A stretch of 41,128 bases of DNA, taken from the IMG/VR virus record IMGVR_UViG_3300018411_000043, positions 1 through 41,128 of that record, one strand, 5' to 3'. Below, one piece after another: positions 18,028 to 24,941 of this stretch. Source of the stretch: a virus. The translations under genes and the position numbers were made by a program. The notes beneath the pieces were generated by a model, which saw only the letters and a list, made by a program, of their open reading frames with translations, had not been told where the DNA came from and made no database searches. Each line of letters opens with the position of its first letter. Within the stretch, counting starts at the first letter, position 1.

Positions 18028-19080
18028 ATGAGTATAACATGTGGTTTTTTCAATTCGCTTAATGGTGATAGGAAATACAATACCACACAAATGTCAAACA
18101 TGATCGACAGTCTTATAAATGATGGCGTTTTTATGTCTGTAGGAACTTCTCTAATCGTTAAACCGTCTTCTGGTATGACTTTAATAATTGGAGAAGGGCG
18201 AGCTTGGTTTGATCATACATGGTTGTACAACGACGCACCATGGCCGATAACACTTGAAGATTCTAATTTGTTACTTCCTAGAATCGATACCATTGTTTTG
18301 GAAGTTGACAATAGTGACGCCGTTCGAGACAGTACGATCAAAGTGATAACTGGACATCCAGCAACCAATCCGGTAGCGACCACGCTAATTAAGTCGAAAT
18401 TAATAAATCAGTATCCGTTATGTCATATTAGAGTTAATCCTACGGCTACTGCTATAACCGCAGCCAATGTAACAAATAAAATAGGAACATCCGATTGTCC
18501 GTTTGTTACTGGTATCTTACAAACAATAAATATTGACGATTTGATACATCAATGGGAAGTCGAATGGGCTGAACGTGTCACGTCATACCAAGACGATACC
18601 GAAACATGGACAAACGAACAACGTACTGCTTTTTTGGCATGGGTTGATCAAGAGAAAACAGAATTTCTGTCATGGTTAACTGCGTTGGAAACGGAGTTAA
18701 CGTCGTTTAAAAACGCTAGTGAAGCCGATTTCTTAGCATGGTTTAACAATGTAAAGGGGCAATTGTCCACGGATGTTGCTGGTAATCTTCAAAATGAAAT
18801 AGATGCCGAAATACAAAAGCAATTTTTAAGATATCATGACTTGATTTCAAGAACCACTAGCATTACAAAAAATGATACCACCAACGTAATTACGATCGTT
18901 GCGGAATCGTCAGAAGCTACGTCCAACACAACGATCGAAAAGACAGTCGACGGTCGTGTTATAACATCGTTAATTGAACCATCCACTGGAACATTGAACT
19001 ATATCAAAACAGCCACCATTACAAAAACCGTAAGTGGTACATCCATTGTAGAAGCTTACACAACTACGTTTAAAGCCTGA
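18028..19080 (+). CDS. Baseplate / receptor-binding region protein
   Basis: A 350-residue protein with the start MSITCGFFNSLNGDRKYNTTQMS, recognisable from clostridial phage baseplate appendages. A beta-rich N-terminal domain (about 1-165) is followed by a helical, Trp-rich stretch (about 175-260, probable trimeric coiled coil) and a Thr/Ser-rich C-terminal module (about 280-350). That module recurs in the gene at 20289. It likely links the hub to side fibres. Confidence 0.6.
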   Translation: MSITCGFFNSLNGDRKYNTTQMSNMIDSLINDGVFMSVGTSLIVKPSSGMTLIIGEGRAWFDHTWLYNDAPWPITLEDSNLLLPRIDTIVLEVDNSDAVRDSTIKVITGHPATNPVATTLIKSKLINQYPLCHIRVNPTATAITAANVTNKIGTSDCPFVTGILQTINIDDLIHQWEVEWAERVTSYQDDTETWTNEQRTAFLAWVDQEKTEFLSWLTALETELTSFKNASEADFLAWFNNVKGQLSTDVAGNLQNEIDAEIQKQFLRYHDLISRTTSITKNDTTNVITIVAESSEATSNTTIEKTVDGRVITSLIEPSTGTLNYIKTATITKTVSGTSIVEAYTTTFKA

Positions 19081-19097
19081 AAGAGAGGTGATTATGC

Positions 19098-19421
19098 GTG
19101 ATTATAACTAGAGGTACAACTCCGGAAATTACATGTGTGCTTCCATATGAATTACAAATCGAATCAATATCTGAAATATGGATATCCATTTCGCAAACTG
19201 GTGCTATACTTGTAGATCGCAAATTGTCAAATGGTGGTATAATCATAAGCGATCATAATTTATTGATACGCCTAACACAAGAAGAAACATTATCATTCAA
19301 AACGTCAGATGTTGCAAAATGTGGAGTACGACTGCTACTGCACGATGGTACTGCAATGGCTTCTAAAATCATAGAAGTTGTGACCATTAATGGTATAGTA
19401 AAAGGAGGTGTTATTGTATGA
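19098..19421 (+). CDS. Small baseplate protein, BppU N-terminal-like
   Basis: A 107-residue protein starting at GTG after AGAGAGGTGAT. RGTTPEITCVLPYELQIESISEIWISISQ resembles the N-terminal beta-sandwich of baseplate upper proteins, which anchors accessory tail parts. The nearby ATG at 19094 is in another frame and ends at once, so GTG is the start. Overlap with the next gene suggests coupling. Confidence 0.5.
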   Translation: MIITRGTTPEITCVLPYELQIESISEIWISISQTGAILVDRKLSNGGIIISDHNLLIRLTQEETLSFKTSDVAKCGVRLLLHDGTAMASKIIEVVTINGIVKGGVIV

Positions 19422-19681
19422 TTATGGAATCTGAGAATCAAATATTTGAAGTAGGATTCGATGATGAAGTTTCTTTTGATTTTAAAATTGAATCCAATGA
19501 TCAAACATTTGATACTGGATTCGGAGAAACCATCGACTATAATCTGGTTAGTAATAAGCCAAAAATAAACAATGTCGAACTACAAGGTTCCAAAATATCA
19601 TCTGATTTTGGACTTCAAGATTCTATGAGCGCTATAAATTTGTCAGAAATTGATGATATATTATTTGGCACGGGAGGATAA
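19418..19681 (+). CDS. Small tail-fibre linker protein
   Basis: An 87-residue acidic protein with two related Phe/Gly-rich strands (EVGFDDEVSFDFKIES, then DTGFGETIDYN) followed by LVSNKPKINNVELQGSK. The last phrase is a common module of clostridial phage tail fibres. It probably assembles with the neighbouring fibre proteins. Function is inferred from position and this motif. Confidence 0.5.
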   Translation: MIMESENQIFEVGFDDEVSFDFKIESNDQTFDTGFGETIDYNLVSNKPKINNVELQGSKISSDFGLQDSMSAINLSEIDDILFGTGG

Positions 19682-19685
19682 TTAA

Positions 19686-20273
19686 ATGGCCGAAAAATAC
19701 GTAAATCAAACGGGTTTGTCATATTTTTATGGCAGATTACAAAATATTTTTCAAACAAAAGTTGACACAACAGCGGCTCTTAACTTAAAAGTTGATAAGA
19801 TTGATGGTTTTGGTTTATCGTCCAACGATTACACAACCGTCGATAAAACAAAAGTTGCTGGTATTCAGGCTGGGGCACAGGCAAATGTCATTGAAGTAGT
19901 AAATGTTAACGGTATAGCACGCCCTATCGTAGCTAAAGAAGTAGACATCACTGTCCCAACAAACACTAATCAATTAACAAACGACTCAGATTTTCAAAAT
20001 GGAACACAGGTTCAATCCGCTATTACGTCAGCATTATCTGGAATTACAGGTGTAACTTTCGAAGTCGTGACATCGTTACCAGCAACCGGTTCTGCTGGCA
20101 CAATATACCTATTAGCTAATTCTGGGACAGCTCCAAACATATACGATGAATTCATATATGTCAATAGTAACTGGGAAAAAATCGGAACTACTGATGTGGA
20201 TCTTTCTGGTTATTGGTCTAGAACCGATTTGGTAGCTATCACTACTGCTGAAATCGACACTATCACATCCTGA
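19686..20273 (+). CDS. Tail fibre protein
   Basis: A 195-residue fibre protein. Its N-terminus (VNQTGLSYFYGRLQNIF) has the short amphipathic motif also seen in the next gene. The middle carries the fibre phrase VDKTKVAGIQAGAQANVIE and VPTNTNQLTNDSDFQ. The end has LPATGSAGTIYLL with NIYDEFIYVNSNWEKIG, a widespread module of Firmicute fibres. It is likely trimeric and contributes to host contact. Confidence 0.7.
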   Translation: MAEKYVNQTGLSYFYGRLQNIFQTKVDTTAALNLKVDKIDGFGLSSNDYTTVDKTKVAGIQAGAQANVIEVVNVNGIARPIVAKEVDITVPTNTNQLTNDSDFQNGTQVQSAITSALSGITGVTFEVVTSLPATGSAGTIYLLANSGTAPNIYDEFIYVNSNWEKIGTTDVDLSGYWSRTDLVAITTAEIDTITS

Positions 20274-20288
20274 TGAGGAGGTGATAAT

Positions 20289-20603
20289 ATGTCTTTTTTA
20301 AATAAAGATGGATTAGTATATCTTTGGTCTAAAATTACGGAATTGTTTTTCTATAAGAAATTCGATCTAGAAATTTTAGATACCGTTATTAACAAAAATA
20401 GTTCGGGTAAAGTTACATCAATTGTTTCTACTTATTCGGACGCGGTTTCGACCACTATATTTTCAGAAACCACGAGTACTAAAACAATAACTACCACTAT
20501 AGTACCAACAACTGGTTCGTGGAAATATGTAAAAACTATAATTATAACACAAACGACGTCTGGAAAACACATATCCGAGATGTTCGTTAAACAAAATAAA
20601 TAA
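20289..20603 (+). CDS. Small modular tail fibre protein
   Basis: A 104-residue protein whose N-terminus (LNKDGLVYLWSKITELF) parallels the preceding fibre. Its C-terminal about 70 residues are Thr/Ser-rich with VPTTGSWKYVKTIIITQTTSG, parallel to the end of the 18028 gene product (EPSTGTLNYIKTATITKTVSG). It looks like a minimal fibre built from two shared modules. Confidence 0.55.
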   Translation: MSFLNKDGLVYLWSKITELFFYKKFDLEILDTVINKNSSGKVTSIVSTYSDAVSTTIFSETTSTKTITTTIVPTTGSWKYVKTIIITQTTSGKHISEMFVKQNK

Positions 20604-20616
20604 AGGAGGTATAAAT

Positions 20617-21705
20617 ATGGATGGGTTGGTAAGCGCTTGCTATGCGATTGATGCGATTAATAAATCCAGTATTTCGTTGGATAATTTTGTTGGCGCTTCG
20701 ATCGTATGTAAAGGATTTGTTGGAACAACTATTGAGGTAACAAGTCAATCAATAAATTACCTTCTTGGTGGTCCAATCACAGTCGAGATAACTAGTAATT
20801 CAAAACAGTATCTAGAAAGCACTGATATTAAATACGAGCTTGTCACAGTTCCTTTGGGATCGTGCACTGCTCGTGTATTGTACGAAGAATACGATGTAAC
20901 AGTCACGATCAATGCGACTATACCACAGATTTATTTTTTAAATTACAATCTAGATAAATTATTATTCGAGAGTGATACCCCTGGCGTATATAGTGTGGAT
21001 GTTCCAAGTGGGATTGACAGATTACTCATAGATGCGTCTGGTGGTGGTGGTGGTGGGAGATGTGGTGATCCTCATACTACTTCTGGAATAGGTGGTGCCG
21101 GTGGTACCGGTGGTGATGAGGGCGTATGGAAATCTGATATGGCGTACAATGTAGTGTCTCCAAAAACATTATCGGTGACTATTGGTACCGGTGGAACTAA
21201 AGGATATAGCAGTGCCGGTCATACAGCTCCAATGACTGGGCCAACAGCAGGAACCGCAACAATAATAACAGGGCTTACTACGGGTCTAACTCTTGCTGGA
21301 GGTTTGGGTGGTGCCGGTGCTACCGGTGGTGCCGGTGGTACGAGTTCTAATACGAACGGATCAGCAGGCAGTAATGGTGGCTATCATGATAAAGGTGGCC
21401 AAGGTGGCTATGCTGGCGGTGGTAATAGTTCTTATCCTGGCGGCGGTGGTGGCGGTGGTGGTTATGGAACACCATTTAATTATAGTGTGTCGCCATCTAG
21501 TAGTGGTGGGGGAAATGGTGGTCGTGGATATAACGAATCTATCAGCGAAATTCATTATGGAGCTAACGGACAGGATGGTAAGAGAGGTTCGGGTGGTGGC
21601 GGTGGTGGTGGCGCAAGTGCCAATACACCACTTAATAGATATGGAGCTGATGGAGGTAACGGTGGATCGGGATATGCAAAGATAACCAGTCGTATACAAG
21701 TATAA
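20617..21705 (+). CDS. Glycine-rich tail adhesin
   Basis: A 362-residue protein. Residues about 1-125 form a beta-rich attachment region. ESDTPGVYSVDVPSGIDRLL is the usual lead-in to a phage glycine-rich domain, and from about residue 143 to the end the chain is dominated by GG, GGT and GGA runs. In T-even/S16-type adhesins such stretches pack as polyglycine II helices and exposed loops contact the receptor. The GGT-rich DNA is prone to slippage, so host-range variation is plausible. Overlapping long frames here are artefacts of the repetitive codons. Confidence 0.7.
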   Translation: MDGLVSACYAIDAINKSSISLDNFVGASIVCKGFVGTTIEVTSQSINYLLGGPITVEITSNSKQYLESTDIKYELVTVPLGSCTARVLYEEYDVTVTINATIPQIYFLNYNLDKLLFESDTPGVYSVDVPSGIDRLLIDASGGGGGGRCGDPHTTSGIGGAGGTGGDEGVWKSDMAYNVVSPKTLSVTIGTGGTKGYSSAGHTAPMTGPTAGTATIITGLTTGLTLAGGLGGAGATGGAGGTSSNTNGSAGSNGGYHDKGGQGGYAGGGNSSYPGGGGGGGGYGTPFNYSVSPSSSGGGNGGRGYNESISEIHYGANGQDGKRGSGGGGGGGASANTPLNRYGADGGNGGSGYAKITSRIQV

Positions 21706-21722
21706 TGTAAAGGGGAAACAAT

Positions 21723-22052
21723 ATGAAAAAATGGGCAATGATTTTGTTAGGTAGGGTTATCGGTGTTGAAAATGGAGTCGAAGCTCCGAATTGGCCACCA
21801 GATCCAGACGGTAATCCTGTTACATCCACAGAGTGTGATGATACCGTTTATATCGGTATGTATTATCATAACGGTGAATTTTTAGCAGAATTACCACCGG
21901 AACCATTAATTCCTTATCAACCAACAGAATTTGAACAGATGCTTATGGCCACTCAGGCAGAAATGTACGAGATGATATTTGTAAGTTCGTCAGTTAATAT
22001 GCAATCTAGCGCTGCTATCTATGAAGCAGTTACAACAGGAGGTACTGTATAA
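21723..22052 (+). CDS. Conserved small protein at end of tail operon
   Basis: A 109-residue protein with a hydrophobic start, a Pro/Trp-rich segment (APNWPPDPDGNP) and an acidic Pro-rich middle (LAELPPEPLIPYQP) followed by a helix. I do not recognise a function; position after the adhesin suggests a fibre-associated or assembly factor. Its stop overlaps the next start (TAATG), so the two are coupled. Confidence 0.5.
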   Translation: MKKWAMILLGRVIGVENGVEAPNWPPDPDGNPVTSTECDDTVYIGMYYHNGEFLAELPPEPLIPYQPTEFEQMLMATQAEMYEMIFVSSSVNMQSSAAIYEAVTTGGTV

Positions 22053-22216
22053 TGATCATGACATATTTTTATTTAGTAATCGCGATTCCTCAGGTACGAA
22101 CATGTAATCCCGATAACAAAACGGTACCTCTTGTCCCAGAACATTTAAGACCACAAGTAATTGCCAAATTAGCTGAGTATGGTTACGACTTTGATGGTAA
22201 AAAGATCGTTGTATAG
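22052..22216 (+). CDS. Small hypothetical protein
   Basis: A 54-residue frame starting at the ATG overlapped by the previous stop, behind ACAGGAGG. It has a short hydrophobic start (MIMTYFYLVIAIP) and then LVPEHLRPQVIAKLAEYGYDFDGKKIVV, which looks like a real folded segment. Function unknown; probably cotranslated with its neighbour. Confidence 0.55.
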   Translation: MIMTYFYLVIAIPQVRTCNPDNKTVPLVPEHLRPQVIAKLAEYGYDFDGKKIVV

Positions 22217-22227
22217 GGGGTAACCGA

Positions 22228-22545
22228 ATGTACGAATCCGCTATCAATGTGTTATTGACATCCGTGGTTTCTGCGTGTGTTGGAGGTGGTCTAACTTATC
22301 TTATCGTTGTTGGTAAACTGGTATCAAGAGTAACAAAACTTGAAAACTGGAAACAACATGCAATAACAGAAGTTACAGAGGGCTTAAATGAAAGTATATC
22401 TGAAAGAAAACTTTTACTTAAGAGTATATTGGCTTGTTTGTATGGACTTCAAGAGCAGGGATGTAATGGTCCAGTAACAAAAGCTGTAGAAAGCCTGGAG
22501 ACATATTTGTACGATCAGGCACACAAGGTCCACACAAATAACTAA
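22228..22545 (+). CDS. Membrane-anchored coiled-coil protein, holin-like
   Basis: A 105-residue protein with one N-terminal membrane segment (about 7-30, LLTSVVSACVGGGLTYLIVVG) and a helical soluble part containing two Cys. The organisation (TM followed by a coiled region) resembles small holin-like proteins placed after tail genes. A terminator follows at once, so it closes the late operon. A lysis or membrane role is plausible but unproven. Confidence 0.5.
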   Translation: MYESAINVLLTSVVSACVGGGLTYLIVVGKLVSRVTKLENWKQHAITEVTEGLNESISERKLLLKSILACLYGLQEQGCNGPVTKAVESLETYLYDQAHKVHTNN

Positions 22546-22551
22546 ATATTT

Positions 22552-22586
22552 AGAGACGCGCGTAAAACCGTGTCTCTTATTTTTTA
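22552..22586 (+). terminator. Terminator ending the tail operon
   Basis: AGAGACGCG pairs with CGTGTCTCT (9 bp, one G-T) around an 8-nt loop, followed by TATTTTTT. It separates the structural genes from the array of small-gene cassettes. Confidence 0.85.
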
Positions 22587-22589
22587 CCC

Positions 22590-22617
22590 CGCAGATTTTG
22601 CAATGTGTTTTATGAAG
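22590..22617 (+). promoter_or_regulatory. Repeated promoter-like motif, copy 1
   Basis: CGCA-N6-GCA-N5-TTTTATGAAG. It lies immediately after the tail-operon terminator and 14 nt before the ATG of the 48-residue gene. This variant has TTTTATGAAG in place of TATTATGGAA, as does the copy at 37858. Confidence 0.6.
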
Positions 22618-22630
22618 GAGCGTGATATTT

Positions 22631-22777
22631 ATGAAATTATCATCTATGGAATCAAAATGGAAAATGTTTATTGGACATGCCAAGAAGGGCGGAGCTACCG
22701 AGGAAGAGTTAAAAGTTTTGGTCGAAGCGATGGGATTACTTAAAAAATATTTACCTATTCATAAGAAAGAGTCCTAA
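22631..22777 (+). CDS. Small hypothetical protein
   Basis: A 48-residue basic helical protein (MKLSSMESKWKMFIGHAKKG start) with AAGGAG upstream. It forms a one-gene cassette with the promoter-like motif in front and a hairpin terminator overlapping its stop codon. Function unknown. Confidence 0.6.
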   Translation: MKLSSMESKWKMFIGHAKKGGATEEELKVLVEAMGLLKKYLPIHKKES

Positions 22778-22795
22778 CAAGGACTTTTTCTTTTT
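22766..22795 (+). terminator. Terminator overlapping a stop codon
   Basis: AAAGAGTCC pairs with GGACTTTTT (one G-T pair) around TAACAA, followed by CTTTTTATT. The hairpin includes the end of the 48-residue gene and its stop. Confidence 0.8.
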
Positions 22796-22824
22796 ATTAT
22801 CAACAATACAAAGGAGTGATCTAT

Positions 22825-23121
22825 ACGGAAGACATAGTTTTAAAAATAGGTGAAGCTGCTACATACGAACAACTGGCAGAAGAAGCTGCTGAATTAGCTC
22901 AAGCTGCTTTAAAGGTTGCTAGGGTGTTGCGTGGAGAGAATCCCACACCCGTAACGGCAGAAGAAGCAACCGCACATATTATCGAAGAATTTACAGACGT
23001 AGCCGTGTGTGCGAAAGTTTTACATCTTAAAGCCGATATCAAATTGGCAAAAGCTAAATACAAACGATGGAATAATCGATTAGAAGAATCAATGTGTGAT
23101 ATTGACAAGTTTTATAAATAA
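22825..23121 (+). CDS. MazG-like nucleotide pyrophosphohydrolase, apparent ACG start
   Basis: About 99 residues, all helical. LAEEAAELAQ and, about 45 residues later, EEFTDV match the Mg-binding ExxE...ExxD motif of MazG/all-alpha NTP pyrophosphatases, which hydrolyse (d)NTPs or alarmones. The start is odd: AAGGAGTGATC at 22811 is an extended Shine-Dalgarno, and the codon at ideal distance is ACG (22825), where relatives would have ATG. A GTG at 22816 is in frame but lies within the Shine-Dalgarno itself. Either ACG is used at low efficiency or this copy is start-impaired. Confidence 0.7.
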   Translation, partial: TEDIVLKIGEAATYEQLAEEAAELAQAALKVARVLRGENPTPVTAEEATAHIIEEFTDVAVCAKVLHLKADIKLAKAKYKRWNNRLEESMCDIDKFYK

Positions 23122-23124
23122 ATC

Positions 23125-23153
23125 CGCATTTTTTTACATCTCCTATTATGGAA
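23125..23153 (+). promoter_or_regulatory. Repeated promoter-like motif, copy 2
   Basis: CGCA-N7-ACA-N5-TATTATGGAA, right after the MazG-like stop. It has one extra T in the first spacer. A leader of about 30 nt follows before AGGAGG of the next gene. Confidence 0.7.
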
Positions 23154-23184
23154 AACTAAAAAACATTTTATAGGAGGAATTAAC

Positions 23185-23382
23185 ATGATTAAATTTTTTA
23201 GAAATGACTTTGTTAGATGTAGAAGTAGTTTAGGTGAAGTACTTGGCAGACATATCCCATTGTGGATATTCATACCATATTACGTAATCGGAGCTATTAT
23301 CGGATTCACAGCATTGCCGTTTATGGCGTTGTACATGTTTGCTAAATATAGAATTAATATGTTTAGATTTTTTAAGAATTGA
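23185..23382 (+). CDS. Small membrane protein
   Basis: A 65-residue basic protein with one long or two short membrane segments (about residues 24-52: PLWIFIPYYVIGAIIGFTAL onward). Positive ends flank the hydrophobic core. AGGAGG precedes the ATG. It is a single-gene cassette between the motif and a hairpin terminator. Function unknown. Confidence 0.6.
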   Translation: MIKFFRNDFVRCRSSLGEVLGRHIPLWIFIPYYVIGAIIGFTALPFMALYMFAKYRINMFRFFKN

Positions 23383-23402
23383 GCTTATGCTCTTTTCTTT
23401 TT
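23381..23402 (+). terminator. Weak terminator at a stop codon
   Basis: GAGC-TTAT-GCTC starts inside the stop codon and is followed by TTTTCTTTTTT. The stem is only 4 bp, but form and position repeat those of neighbouring cassettes. Confidence 0.55.
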
Positions 23403-23468
23403 TCAAACGTAAAAAATTCCCGGGGTTGAAAAATCTCAAAATGGTTTTCTAGAAAGGAGACTTATATT

Positions 23469-23696
23469 ATGAATTGGTTTTATATTTTGGGTTTAGTGTT
23501 GGGTGTGTTAATCGGATATACCATACGAGACATCATTGCAAAAAAATCTATTTCTGGAATTCTACGAATTGATCAATCAGATCCAAGCGAACCCCCGTAT
23601 ATGTTTTTGGAAGGGATTATCCCAATGCACATGATCATAAAGAAAAAAACAATAATGTTAAAAGTATTAGTTAAAGATTTTATTCCGCGAGTTTAA
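23469..23696 (+). CDS. Membrane-anchored conserved phage protein
   Basis: A 75-residue protein with an N-terminal membrane anchor (about 4-21) followed by GILRIDQSDPSEPPYMFLEG and a KKK-rich tail. The 'G-LRID-SDP-EPPY-FLE' block is a small conserved module I know from many Firmicute phages, function unknown. AGAAAGGAG precedes the ATG. The next promoter-like motif begins inside its 3' end. Confidence 0.65.
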   Translation: MNWFYILGLVLGVLIGYTIRDIIAKKSISGILRIDQSDPSEPPYMFLEGIIPMHMIIKKKTIMLKVLVKDFIPRV

Positions 23697-23713
23697 CATG
23701 TTCTATTATGGAA
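23686..23713 (+). promoter_or_regulatory. Repeated promoter-like motif, copy 3
   Basis: CGCG-N6-ACA-N5-TATTATGGAA. It begins within the last codons of the preceding gene and overlaps its stop. The next gene starts 30 nt further on. Confidence 0.75.
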
Positions 23714-23742
23714 TTAAAACATATTTGAAAGGGGAAATTAAA

Positions 23743-24186
23743 ATGGATGATAAGAATTACAAATTGTTAAATGAGGTAATCGAAAGCGGTTTAGATGGTT
23801 TATCTCTTTTTGAATCCGGAACTAAAGAACATAGTGATGCAGTAGCTGATATTGCCACATTATACAAACTAAAAATTGAAGAAGAAAAAATACAATTGGA
23901 TAATGACTTAAAAGTTAATCAATTGAAAGAGCAAATAGCTAACAAGATTGTTGAATTAAACGATGTACAACACGTTTACGAACAAGACTGCGTTTTCAGA
24001 GAAAAACAATTAAGTGAACAAAAGAAAGAAAGATATTTAAGGGTTAGTTTGGAAGTGGCGAGCATTATTATACCATTGATGTTCTATAGACAATGGATGA
24101 AAGAAGGATTTAAATTTGAAGAAACTGGAACGTATACCTCAGCAACGTTTAGAGGGTTGATTGGAAAATTTAGACCAACCAGATAA
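23743..24186 (+). CDS. Coiled-coil protein with C-terminal hydrophobic segment
   Basis: I chose ATG 23743 (147 residues) because GAAAGGGG precedes it; an upstream in-frame ATG falls inside the promoter-like motif. Residues about 1-100 are a charged coiled coil. Residues about 103-117 are hydrophobic (SLEVASIIIPLMFYRQW). The end GFKFEETGTYTSATFRGLIGKFRPT matches a conserved phage family of unknown function. It forms its own cassette with a long terminator. Confidence 0.65.
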   Translation: MDDKNYKLLNEVIESGLDGLSLFESGTKEHSDAVADIATLYKLKIEEEKIQLDNDLKVNQLKEQIANKIVELNDVQHVYEQDCVFREKQLSEQKKERYLRVSLEVASIIIPLMFYRQWMKEGFKFEETGTYTSATFRGLIGKFRPTR

Positions 24187-24200
24187 TATTTTAAGATTTC

Positions 24201-24245
24201 AAAACGAAGAGACCGTAAGAAATACAAGGCCTTTTCGTTTTTGCC
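24201..24245 (+). terminator. Long hairpin terminator
   Basis: AAAACGAAGAGACC pairs with GGCCTTTTCGTTTT with one mismatch and one G-T pair, ending in a T run. It ends the coiled-coil gene cassette. Confidence 0.75.
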
Positions 24246-24248
24246 GTA

Positions 24249-24276
24249 CGCGAAATCAACATAGTCTATTATGGAA
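24249..24276 (+). promoter_or_regulatory. Repeated promoter-like motif, copy 4
   Basis: CGCG-N6-ACA-N5-TATTATGGAA, directly downstream of the long hairpin. A leader of about 30 nt ending TATAGGAGGG precedes the next ATG. Confidence 0.8.
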
Positions 24277-24309
24277 AGAATAATTTTATATTTATAGGAG
24301 GGTTTTATT

Positions 24310-24525
24310 ATGAGCGATATGACTATTAAGGAACTTATCGAATTAGATACATTATTAGCAGAACACGAAGAAGTACTGACCAAATATTATGAACTTGGAT
24401 TCATGAAAGGTGGTATATACGGTATCGGTGTGACGTGTGTAATTATTGGAATTGGTATGGTTGCGACAGCATTTAGTGAAGAAATAAAACGTCGTAAATC
24501 GATAATAAAATTCAAAAAGAATTGA
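24310..24525 (+). CDS. Small single-pass membrane protein
   Basis: A 71-residue protein with an acidic N-terminal helix, one membrane segment (about 33-54: GGIYGIGVTCVIIGIGMVAT) and a basic C-terminus (EEIKRRKSIIKFKKN). AGGAGGG lies upstream. The stop codon is part of the terminator stem. Function unknown. Confidence 0.6.
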   Translation: MSDMTIKELIELDTLLAEHEEVLTKYYELGFMKGGIYGIGVTCVIIGIGMVATAFSEEIKRRKSIIKFKKN

Positions 24526-24545
24526 GCTTCGGCTCTTTTCTTTTT
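24524..24545 (+). terminator. Terminator with UUCG tetraloop
   Basis: GAGC-TTCG-GCTC is closed by the very stable UUCG tetraloop and followed by TTTTCTTTTT. It starts in the stop codon of the membrane protein gene, and its T-tract runs directly into the next promoter-like motif. Confidence 0.75.
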
Positions 24546-24546
24546 A

Positions 24547-24574
24547 CGCGAAATTTACATACTGTATTATGGAA
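24547..24574 (+). promoter_or_regulatory. Repeated promoter-like motif, copy 5
   Basis: CGCG-N6-ACA-N5-TATTATGGAA. Here the GGAA runs straight into the ribosome binding site (GGAAGGAGTG). A transcript starting more than a few nt past TATTAT would lose its Shine-Dalgarno. Confidence 0.8.
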
Positions 24575-24586
24575 GGAGTGATTAAT

Positions 24587-24760
24587 ATGAAAATCACAGA
24601 TATGATTATAACAGCTATTGTAAAACGAGGGTTTGTTTATGATGCTAAGAATTTTGAAACAGATATCGAAATTCCAATTGTAACGAACGAGCTTGAAAAA
24701 ACGGTAAAAGTTAACATACGATGTGAAAATATGACAATCCGAATCGAGAAAGAGTCCTAA
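24587..24760 (+). CDS. Small hypothetical protein
   Basis: A 57-residue, probably beta-rich protein (MKITDMIITAIVKRGFVYDA start; EIPIVTNELEKTVKVNIRCENMTI strands follow in order). ATG 24587 is chosen because GGAAGGAG precedes it; the in-frame ATG at 24569 is inside the promoter-like motif. It is a single-gene cassette. Confidence 0.6.
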   Translation: MKITDMIITAIVKRGFVYDAKNFETDIEIPIVTNELEKTVKVNIRCENMTIRIEKES

Positions 24761-24778
24761 TAAGACTCTTTTCTTTTT
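24749..24778 (+). terminator. Terminator overlapping a stop codon
   Basis: AAAGAGTC pairs with GACTCTTT over a 7-nt loop that contains the TAA stop, followed by TCTTTTT. The T-tract abuts the next promoter-like motif. Confidence 0.8.
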
Positions 24779-24779
24779 A

Positions 24780-24807
24780 CGCGAAAACGGCAGATTATAT
24801 TATGGAA
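24780..24807 (+). promoter_or_regulatory. Repeated promoter-like motif, copy 6 (abuts tRNA-like element)
   Basis: CGCG-N6-GCA-N5-TATTATGGAA. The next base (24808) is the first base of the tRNA-like acceptor stem, so transcription probably starts at or very near GGAA. Confidence 0.75.
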
Positions 24808-24877
24808 AGATGATTGGTCAAATTGGATAAGACACAGTTTAATTACTGGATTGTGAGTTCGAATCTCACATCATCTT
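24808..24877 (+). tRNA. tRNA-like element with undersized anticodon arm
   Basis: The 70-nt element folds as follows. The acceptor stem AGATGAT/ATCATCT is a perfect 7 bp. TG fills positions 8-9. The D arm is GTC-AAATTGGATAA-GAC with the conserved GG. The T arm GTGAG-TTCGAAT-CTCAC is perfect and has the canonical TTCGAAT loop. The anticodon arm is only 14 nt (CAGT-TTAATT-ACTG) instead of 17, leaving a 6-nt loop with no clear anticodon. No CCA is encoded. A T-rich stretch follows. It could be a degenerate tRNA, an atypical functional tRNA, or a tRNA mimic. Confidence 0.5.
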
Positions 24878-24941
24878 TTATTTTTTAATTAGGAAGGTGA
24901 TGAATGCTGTGGCATTTTTTAAAAACGAAAGAGGTGATATT

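Noticed and set aside
21293-21738. Long overlapping frames within the glycine-rich gene
   Set aside because: GGT repeats leave all frames open (Val/Gly/Thr-rich products); these are artefacts of the repeat.
24780-24807. Reading the repeated motif as an ordinary sigma70 promoter
   Set aside because: TATTAT resembles a -10 box, but no TTGACA-like box occurs 16-18 nt upstream in the copies, while CGCR and RCA at fixed distances are conserved instead.
24808-24877. Calling a specific tRNA isotype, including a stop-codon suppressor (TTA anticodon)
   Set aside because: The 6-nt loop gives no defensible anticodon, and all three stop codons are used normally in the window.
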